DNA of 9,750 bases, from assembly GCA_002386045.1 (NCBI GenBank), contig DGEQ01000046.1, forward strand, positions 1 to 9,750, in the 5' to 3' direction. The position numbers were made by a program, and so were the translations under genes. Every line of letters starts with the position of its first letter. Within the stretch, counting starts at the first letter, position 1. The stretch is from Hungateiclostridiaceae bacterium UBA3922 (GTDB taxonomy: Bacteria > Bacillota > Clostridia > Acetivibrionales > DTU013). This document shows positions 5,300 through 9,750 of this stretch, piece after piece. A model generated the notes under the pieces. It was not told the origin of the DNA. It saw only the letters and a program-made list of their open reading frames with translations, and ran no database searches.

Positions 5300-6379
5300 T
5301 CATACCTCCCTTTCAGCCAGGTACTTGGGCTTGGCGAATATCATACGGCCCGCAGCGGTCTGAAGGATGCTTGTCACGGTCACGTTCAGCGTTTCCCCTA
5401 TATGCTTGCGCCCGCCGTCTATCACTATCATCGTCCCGTCATCGAGATACCCGACGCCCTGGCCGTTTTCCTTGCCGTCCTTTATGACCTGCACCACCAT
5501 TTCTTCACCCGGCAGGGCTATCGGTTTCATGGCATTCGCCAGTTCATTTATGTTCAGTACTTCTACGCCCTGGAACTTGGCGACCTTATTCAGGTTGAAA
5601 TCCACCGTCAGGACTTTGCCGCCGAGCTTCTGCGCCATTTTCAGGAGCGCATTGTCGACTTCCGAATCGGAGCCTACTTCCGCCGTTTCTATCCGCATCG
5701 GGAACTGCAGTTCCTTCTGTATCATGTTCAGGACGTCGAGGCCGCGCCTTCCCCTGTTCCTCTTCAGCGAATCCTGCGAATCCGCGATATGCCTCAGTTC
5801 ATCGAGCACAAAACTGGGTATGATAAGCTCGCCCTCGATAAAACCGCTCCTGCAGATGTCTATTATGCGGCCGTCGATGATGACGCTGGTATCCAGTATC
5901 TTGGGATCGAGCCTTCTCTTGCCGGCGCCATCGGAAGCCTTTCCCCTGAAGCTTTCAAAAAGGTTCTCGTTCTTCTTCCCCGCCGCAACGGCAACGCCAA
6001 GGCAGCCGAACAGCATGTTCAGTACTATTGATACGGGCGTTCCTATGAGATCTATGTTCTTGATGGGGATAGAAATAAGATTTGCGATTATAAGTCCTAC
6101 TATAAGTCCGACCGAACCAACCACCAGTTCATACAGTGTCATCTGCTGAATGTACATTTCCAGCCTGTCGAGGAATCCCATGACTATCTCGATCAGCTTG
6201 TTGCTGGTGGTGTAGAAAATGAAGCCTAAAGCGAGGGTTACAACGATATATACCAGTATCTTGATCTCCGGCGATATGTCTGTCAGCTGGTATATGAAAA
6301 ATGTCCTTGTCAGCGTTATCCCTGTAATACACCCAACAGTTGCAAAAGAGAATTTAATAACATTGTTCAGCACGATCAT
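5300..6379 (-). CDS. yacL: membrane-anchored PIN and TRAM domain protein (YacL family)
   Basis: A 359-residue protein with four hydrophobic segments (about residues 7-29, 41-58, 83-103 and 113-133), then a cytoplasmic PIN domain and a C-terminal TRAM domain. The PIN domain starts at LDTSVIIDGRI (162-172) and keeps acidic residues expected of the nuclease fold: Asp163, Glu194 in LDELR, Asp242, and Asp260 in LTVDFNLNKVA. The TRAM part (about 288-350) contains GEEMVVQVIKDGKENGQGVGYLDDGTMIVI in outline, a fold linked to RNA binding. The family is conserved in Firmicutes beside radA or disA and ispD; its substrate is not established to my knowledge. The start at 6379 follows AGGGAG by 4 nt. carD ends 63 bp upstream with no terminator, so the two form an operon. 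Confidence 0.93.
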   Translation of the reverse strand: MIVLNNVIKFSFATVGCITGITLTRTFFIYQLTDISPEIKILVYIVVTLALGFIFYTTSNKLIEIVMGFLDRLEMYIQQMTLYELVVGSVGLIVGLIIANLISIPIKNIDLIGTPVSIVLNMLFGCLGVAVAAGKKNENLFESFRGKASDGAGKRRLDPKILDTSVIIDGRIIDICRSGFIEGELIIPSFVLDELRHIADSQDSLKRNRGRRGLDVLNMIQKELQFPMRIETAEVGSDSEVDNALLKMAQKLGGKVLTVDFNLNKVAKFQGVEVLNINELANAMKPIALPGEEMVVQVIKDGKENGQGVGYLDDGTMIVIDGGRKHIGETLNVTVTSILQTAAGRMIFAKPKYLAEREV

Positions 6380-6442
6380 CTAACTCCCTTATGAAAACGT
6401 TCTCCCCAGGCTGTCCGTGTCTTTTCTCCTCCTGTTGCCGCA

Positions 6443-6922
6443 TCAGTCGCTGAGATATTCGTCTATCAGCGATTCCACATCTACCTGTTCAGAGTTTTCT
6501 GCGAGTACCAGTTCGCTGATCAGTATTTGTTTTGCACTGTTGAGCATCTTTTTCTCGCCGGTTGAAAGTCCCTTTTCCTTGTCCCTTTTCATAAGGATCC
6601 TCACTACATCCGCAACTTCGTAAATATTTCCGCTCCTGATCTTGGACATGTTCTCACGATACCGCTTGTTCCAGTTGCTGGTGACATTCACGTCGTGATC
6701 CTGCAGTATTTCGTATACCTTGCTGACATCCCTGCGGTCTATTATTTCTCTGATCCCGATGCCTTCCACGTTCTGCGTTGGTATCATCACTTTCATGTCA
6801 CCCAGGGGCATCTTCAGGACATAATAGCTTTGCTTCTGCCCCAGTATCTCCCGCTCCTCGATGGACTCGATCACTCCAGCCCCATGCATTGGATAAACAA
6901 CCTTATCACCGACACTGAACAT
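6443..6922 (-). CDS. carD: CarD/CdnL family transcriptional regulator
   Basis: A 159-residue protein of the CarD_CdnL_TRCF family. The N-terminal part (about residues 1-65) is the RNA-polymerase-interacting module, beginning FSVGDKVVYPMHGAGVIE and including GQKQSYYVLKMPLGDMKVMIP. The C-terminal helical part (about 66-155) contains the conserved NWNKRYRENMSKI, with Trp84 in the position known to contact promoter DNA in the family, and GLSTGEKKMLNSAKQILISEL. Such proteins bind the polymerase beta subunit and stabilise or tune open promoter complexes. The start is fixed by GGAGG 7 nt upstream. It is the first gene of the carD-yacL operon and is driven by a perfect sigma-A promoter about 180 bp upstream, divergent from the gene at 7428. 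A weak 5-bp hairpin followed by seven U lies in its leader (6970 down to 6944), just before the ribosome binding site. Confidence 0.93.
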   Translation of the reverse strand: MFSVGDKVVYPMHGAGVIESIEEREILGQKQSYYVLKMPLGDMKVMIPTQNVEGIGIREIIDRRDVSKVYEILQDHDVNVTSNWNKRYRENMSKIRSGNIYEVADVVRILMKRDKEKGLSTGEKKMLNSAKQILISELVLAENSEQVDVESLIDEYLSD

Positions 6923-7100
6923 AACAAATCCTCCAGAATGAAATAAAAAAATATCTCTTTCATCTGAGATTTGTCTTTTGTTTGGACCGTTCGGCGAATG
7001 AACATCAGGCTTTATCGTCCGTCGATCAGAGAAAACCTGTTGCTGCCAGTTTATTGCAGTTTTGGAAGTTGCTGATGAGCTGTTTCAACTCACAACATAA

Positions 7101-7129
7101 AGTATACTACAATTACGATTTATTGTCAA
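7101..7129 (-). promoter_or_regulatory. sigma-A promoter for carD-yacL
   Basis: On the minus strand TTGACA (7129-7124) is separated by 17 bp from TATACT (7106-7101). The predicted transcription start is near 7094, giving carD a leader of about 170 nt. A 20-bp near-perfect palindrome sits just upstream of the -35 box at 7141-7160. Only one base of the two hexamers departs from consensus. Confidence 0.85.
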
Positions 7130-7140
7130 AACATACGCCG

Positions 7141-7160
7141 AAGCCCGGAATTCCGGCCTT
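7141..7160. promoter_or_regulatory. 20-bp palindrome between divergent promoters
   Basis: The sequence AAGCCCGGAA-TTCCGGCCTT is a 20-bp inverted repeat with a single mismatched pair; its inner 12 bp, CCGGAATTCCGG (7145-7156), are a perfect palindrome. It starts 12 bp upstream of the carD -35 box and lies between the two divergent promoters, the usual place for a dimeric regulator to bind. No particular regulator family is recognised, and the role is inferred from position and symmetry. Confidence 0.45.
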
Positions 7161-7186
7161 TGAGACAGATTATTTCCTCATGGGGA

Positions 7187-7209
7187 CATGCCGCCGGCGC
7201 AGCGGCATG
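7187..7209. promoter_or_regulatory. 8-bp perfect stem-loop between divergent promoters
   Basis: CATGCCGC (7187-7194) and GCGGCATG (7202-7209) are perfect inverted copies around a 7-nt loop. The element lies upstream of both divergent promoters and outside both predicted transcripts, so it is more likely a DNA-level site than an RNA hairpin. There is no T-run. It could be a regulator binding site or the remnant of an old terminator. Confidence 0.4.
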
Positions 7210-7265
7210 CATCGACGGATGACCGGGAGTCAATAATACAACGGGATGACAATATAACAACGGCA

Positions 7266-7295
7266 TTGACAAGAAGTTGTCCGAATGACTATAAT
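7266..7295 (+). promoter_or_regulatory. sigma-A promoter for the small gene at 7428
   Basis: TTGACA (7266-7271) and TATAAT (7290-7295) are both perfect consensus hexamers, separated by 18 bp. Transcription should begin near 7302, leaving a leader of about 125 nt before the start codon at 7428. The promoter is divergent from that of carD, with about 136 bp between the two -35 boxes. Confidence 0.85.
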
Positions 7296-7349
7296 TAAAG
7301 CGTGCTGATACATTTTTAACTATTCGATTCCAATATATAGTGGACTTAA

Positions 7350-7421
7350 ATGCATGAATTTTACCTGTTTATGTATTTTAGTGTCACTATGCAGTTGGGA
7401 TCAGGCGCATCAGGGGAGTGA
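7350..7421 (+). other. possible 23-codon upstream reading frame in the leader
   Basis: An ATG at 7350 opens 23 codons ending with TGA at 7419-7421, six bases before the start codon at 7428 and in the same frame. The peptide is hydrophobic at its start (MHEFYLFMYFSV). Its last codons cover the ribosome binding site AGGGGAG of the main gene, so translating it could affect that gene. It has only a weak Shine-Dalgarno match (GTGGA), and I cannot exclude a chance open stretch. Confidence 0.25.
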
Positions 7422-7427
7422 ACCGCA

Positions 7428-7823
7428 ATGAAGGATATGCTGATTGACGAATTCCAGTACACGGTACAGGAACTGATCTTCAGAAACAGGAGCATCATCG
7501 ATTCGATCACCAAGTACCAGGACTCGAATGCGAGGGTAAACCGCGCTATAGTAAAAGCGGTCACGCAGTGCGGGTGCATCAGGATAAATGCGAAGAAGCA
7601 GGAAGTGCCCGAGGACGGCTCCCTCGAAGAGATACGCAAGGCTATGGACACGCATCTCGAAGGAAAGCTTTGCGACAACTGCAGGGACCAGGTCGAAAAG
7701 GAACTCGGCAAAAACCTTTACTACATCGCATCACTGTGCAACGCTCTCGACCTGAACCTGTACGACATCATCATCAAGGAACAGGAAAGAGTGAAAATGC
7801 TCGGTAAATTCAACCTGGAATGA
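7428..7823 (+). CDS. small MazG-like, cysteine-containing protein of unknown function
   Basis: A 131-residue protein, predicted mostly helical. It begins with DEFQYTVQEL and RVNRAIVKAV, then has a CGC motif (Cys48, Cys50), a CxxC motif (Cys82, Cys85), and a C-terminal segment ELGKNLYYIASLCNALDLNL (92-111). That last segment resembles the final helices of MazG-type nucleotide pyrophosphatases (usually EExGDxLWYLAxLAxxxGIDL), but Lys95 stands where MazG has its metal-binding Asp. From memory, small proteins of this kind occur in Clostridia near radA or carD under MazG-like or DUF names; I cannot confirm the family here. The start is supported by AGGGGAG 9 nt upstream. The gene has its own consensus promoter, is divergent from carD, converges on radA and ends at a strong terminator. 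Function is unknown; the cysteines suggest metal binding. Confidence 0.85.
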   Translation: MKDMLIDEFQYTVQELIFRNRSIIDSITKYQDSNARVNRAIVKAVTQCGCIRINAKKQEVPEDGSLEEIRKAMDTHLEGKLCDNCRDQVEKELGKNLYYIASLCNALDLNLYDIIIKEQERVKMLGKFNLE

Positions 7824-7859
7824 GGAAACGATATCTGCATCAGCTTTAGCATTTCCGCG

Positions 7860-7895
7860 GCCGGATGGGGGTCACTCTCCATCCGGCTTTGTTTT
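7860..7895 (+). terminator. rho-independent terminator of the small MazG-like gene
   Basis: A perfect 9-bp stem, GCCGGATGG (7860-7868) with CCATCCGGC (7879-7887), is followed by TTTGTTTT. It lies 36 bp after the stop codon at 7823 and shows that this gene is transcribed alone. The opposite strand lacks a T-run after the stem. Confidence 0.88.
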
Positions 7896-8083
7896 GGCCG
7901 GCAGCCGTCGGGTCGCATGCTCGCTGTTACATTTGCGTGCTGATCACCGCAACTCGGGCTGACCTCTGCAAGCGGACGGCAATCAAGCTGAGACCGGCTT
8001 CCGGTCAGGCTCAGTTCGGCTACGCCCGTATCCGCATGCGCGGTTCCCACGCGCCACGATACGCCGGCCAGACTGGTCGGCAC

Positions 8084-8104
8084 ACAAAGGCCGGCCCCGG
8101 CCGA
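8084..8104 (-). terminator. candidate terminator of radA
   Basis: On the minus strand, 25 bp after the radA stop, TCGGCCGGGGCCGGCCTTTG forms a very GC-rich stem followed by a poor T-stretch (TTTGTGTG). A wider pairing of GTCGGC with GCCGAC is also possible. The loop is tight and the U-tract weak, so this is only a candidate. The rest of 7896-8083 has no gene; it holds a few pieces similar to the repeat core (CAGCCGTCGGG at 7902, a TGATCAC piece at 7941) without clear periodicity. Confidence 0.35.
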
Positions 8105-8128
8105 CAGAAAGGAAAACCGGATTTTCGC

Positions 8129-9499
8129 TCAGGCGTCCCGGAATATGACCTCCAGCGCCTCCCGGATGTTTGAGACGGCAATGATGCGGAACCCCTCCTT
8201 GATCTTCATCTGCCCTGCCAGTTTCATGTTGCCCTCGGGGATCACTATACTCCTGAACCCCAGCCTCATGGCCTCCGATATCCGTTTCTCGATCTGGCTG
8301 ACCGCCCGCACCTCGCCAGTCAGCCCCACCTCTCCCACTAGCACGCAGCCGTCGTCAACGGGCCTGTTCCTGAAGCTGGATGCGACAGCGGCCGCGATCC
8401 CAAGGTCACACGCCGGTTCATCCAGCCTGATCCCGCCGACGACGTTCACGTATGCATCCTGGTCATAAAGCGCCAGTCCGACCCTTTTCTCAAGGACCGC
8501 CAGAAGCATCGTCAGCCTGTTGTAGTCAAGACCCGTGGCCATCCTTCTCGGAACACCGAAGCCCGTAGGACAGACAAGCGACTGTATCTCAATGAGCATC
8601 GGCCTTGTCCCCTCCAGGCTGGCTACGACGACCGAGCCCGGTACGTTTTCCTGCCTTCCCGAAAGCATCATCTCGGAAGGGTTCGGTATCTCCGCCAGGC
8701 CGGTGTCCCTCATCTCAAACACGCCGATCTCATTGGTCGAGCCAAACCTGTTCTTGACCGTACGCAGTATCCTGTAACTCAGATGCCTTTCGCCCTCGAA
8801 ATACAGGACCGTGTCGACCATGTGCTCCAGTACCCTGGGTCCGGCTATCGCCCCTTCCTTCGTCACGTGACCCACGATGATGACGGTAATGCCGCTACTT
8901 TTTGCCAGCTTCATCAGCGCCGCGGTCACTTCCCTGACCTGGCTGACGCTTCCGGGAGCCGAATTTATGGTATCCGTATACATGGTCTGTATGGAGTCGA
9001 TGATGACCAGCCCGGGTTTTTCTGCCTCTATCATCGAAGATATCGCTTCAAAGTTCGATGCCGACACTATGAACAGGCTGCGCCTCTTAACGTTCAGCCT
9101 GTCTGCCCGCAGCTTGATCTGGGCGGTGGATTCCTCGCCTGATATGTAAAGTATTTTTGCATCTGTCTGAAGCGTATTGCAGACCTGCAGCAGGAGCGTC
9201 GACTTCCCGATGCCCGGGTCGCCCCCGACCAGTATCAGCGATCCCCTGACCATGCCGCCGCCCAGCACCCTGTCGAACTCCTTTATCCCGGTAAGGCAGC
9301 GCTGCTCCGTGTCAGCTTTTATCTCTTCCAGGCTGACCGGCTTCGATTGGGCCGGCTGCCATGCCGAAGCATGGGCGCCTGTCTCCTGCCGCTCTTCGAC
9401 AAAGGTGTTCCACTGCATGCAGGCCGGGCACTTGCCAAGCCAGCCCGACGATTCATACCCGCACTCCTGGCATATAAAGACAGTCTTGTTCTTTGCCAT
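8129..9499 (-). CDS. radA: DNA repair protein RadA (Sms)
   Basis: A 456-residue RadA, the usual length for this RecA-like ATPase that promotes branch migration during recombinational repair. Domains in order: a C4 zinc finger (Cys10, Cys13, Cys24, Cys27, with GYESSGWLGKCPAC); a RecA-type ATPase with Walker A GDPGIGKST (93-101), ISGEES (119-124) and Walker B LVIID (164-168); the RadA-specific KNRFGST motif (249-255); and a C-terminal Lon-protease-like domain (about 340-456) with GGIRLDEPACDLGIAAAV and GEVGLTGEVRAV. The start at 9499 (MAKNK) is chosen because the zinc finger follows directly and GGAGGACAGG lies upstream; the open frame continues 26 codons further, but that extension is unlike RadA. 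It converges on the small MazG-like gene. The disA gene that often follows radA is not in this window. Confidence 0.97.
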   Translation of the reverse strand: MAKNKTVFICQECGYESSGWLGKCPACMQWNTFVEERQETGAHASAWQPAQSKPVSLEEIKADTEQRCLTGIKEFDRVLGGGMVRGSLILVGGDPGIGKSTLLLQVCNTLQTDAKILYISGEESTAQIKLRADRLNVKRRSLFIVSASNFEAISSMIEAEKPGLVIIDSIQTMYTDTINSAPGSVSQVREVTAALMKLAKSSGITVIIVGHVTKEGAIAGPRVLEHMVDTVLYFEGERHLSYRILRTVKNRFGSTNEIGVFEMRDTGLAEIPNPSEMMLSGRQENVPGSVVVASLEGTRPMLIEIQSLVCPTGFGVPRRMATGLDYNRLTMLLAVLEKRVGLALYDQDAYVNVVGGIRLDEPACDLGIAAAVASSFRNRPVDDGCVLVGEVGLTGEVRAVSQIEKRISEAMRLGFRSIVIPEGNMKLAGQMKIKEGFRIIAVSNIREALEVIFRDA

Positions 9500-9624
9500 T
9501 GCTGTACCTGTCCTCCGATGGAAAAAATAAATCAATCGGGTAATATGCATTGAATGCCCGATGCAGCAAGCGTTCATATACGATCAGTTCTGCAGCATCA
9601 GGCAGCCGCATTTGCCTGTTTCCC

Positions 9625-9645
9625 ATTTCCGTCCGCTGCGGAAAT
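9625..9645. repeat. 7-bp inverted repeat upstream of radA
   Basis: ATTTCCG (9625-9631) and CGGAAAT (9639-9645) are perfect inverted copies around a 7-nt loop. No T-run follows on the minus strand, and only CTTTC follows on the plus strand. It sits between a possible upstream gene end at 9688 and radA. It could be a weak terminator or a binding site; the sequence does not decide. Confidence 0.3.
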
Positions 9646-9687
9646 CTTTCGCCGTATCAGATTGCTGCTGAATCCTTTATGACCCGG

Positions 9688-9750
9688 TCATTGCAGAAGA
9701 AGTTCCCCTGCCTCAAGCAACCTGTCCAGCACAAGGACGAACATCGCATG
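9688..9750 (-). CDS. possible 3' end of an upstream gene, cut by the window edge
   Basis: The minus-strand frame entering from the window edge stays open for 20 codons and ends in TGA at 9690-9688; the last residues are LVLDRLLEAGELLLQ, amphipathic and plausible for a protein C-terminus. It does not match the ClpC C-terminus I would expect upstream of radA in many Firmicutes. Too short to identify, and may be chance. If real, it leaves about 188 bp before radA. Confidence 0.2.
   Translation of the reverse strand, partial: HAMFVLVLDRLLEAGELLLQ

Noticed and set aside
5367..6149. Long plus-strand frames opposite yacL and radA
   Set aside because: They are antisense shadows of strongly supported genes, with no recognisable domains.
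9500..9577. 26-codon N-terminal extension of radA
   Set aside because: RadA normally begins just before the zinc finger; the extension is unlike the family, and a purine-rich site precedes the ATG at 9499.

Overview
The window looks like a chromosomal housekeeping segment from a moderately GC-rich member of the Clostridia (Bacillota). This rests on gene content rather than any marker gene: radA, a CarD/CdnL-type regulator, a membrane PIN-TRAM protein (YacL type), ispD and ispF lie in one neighbourhood, as in Firmicutes clpC-radA-(disA)-yacL-ispD-ispF regions. Several promoters are textbook sigma-A sites and the ribosome binding sites are purine-rich.

Layout, left to right. 1-638: no gene; a 31/62-bp repeat cluster, then a perfect sigma-A promoter (320-348) and a ~284-nt leader. 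639-1109 (+): ispF, a divergent MECDP synthase. 1110-1433: tandem 56-58-bp repeats. 1434-3381 (-): a NatA/NatB-like ABC exporter pair whose ATPase gene is broken by a one-base frameshift. 3382-3890: an inverted repeat and a ten-unit array with a 32-33-bp period. 3891-4604 (-): ispD. 4631-5010: a twelve-unit array with a 30-33-bp period. 5035-5071: a strong terminator for the yacL transcript. 5300-6379 (-): yacL. 6443-6922 (-): carD. 6923-7427: a divergent promoter region with two perfect consensus promoters and two palindromes. 7428-7823 (+): a small cysteine-containing MazG-like protein, followed by a strong terminator. 8129-9499 (-): radA. 9500-9750: upstream of radA, with at most the last codons of another frame.

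Functionally, IspD and IspF are steps of the MEP isoprenoid pathway (CDP-ME synthesis and MECDP cyclisation). CarD and RadA serve transcription initiation and DNA repair, and YacL is a membrane-anchored putative RNA-binding or nuclease protein. carD and yacL form one operon. ispD lies beyond that operon's terminator and so probably has its own promoter. ispF, usually next to ispD, is here on the opposite strand beyond natAB.

The most unusual signal is in the spacers. Only about two thirds of the window is coding, and four spacers carry degenerate tandem repeats. Three have a period of about 31-33 bp, close to three helical turns of DNA. A loosely shared GC-rich core, CARCCGYCGGGCYGC, recurs on the same strand. 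No mobile element, CRISPR array, tRNA or rRNA was recognised.
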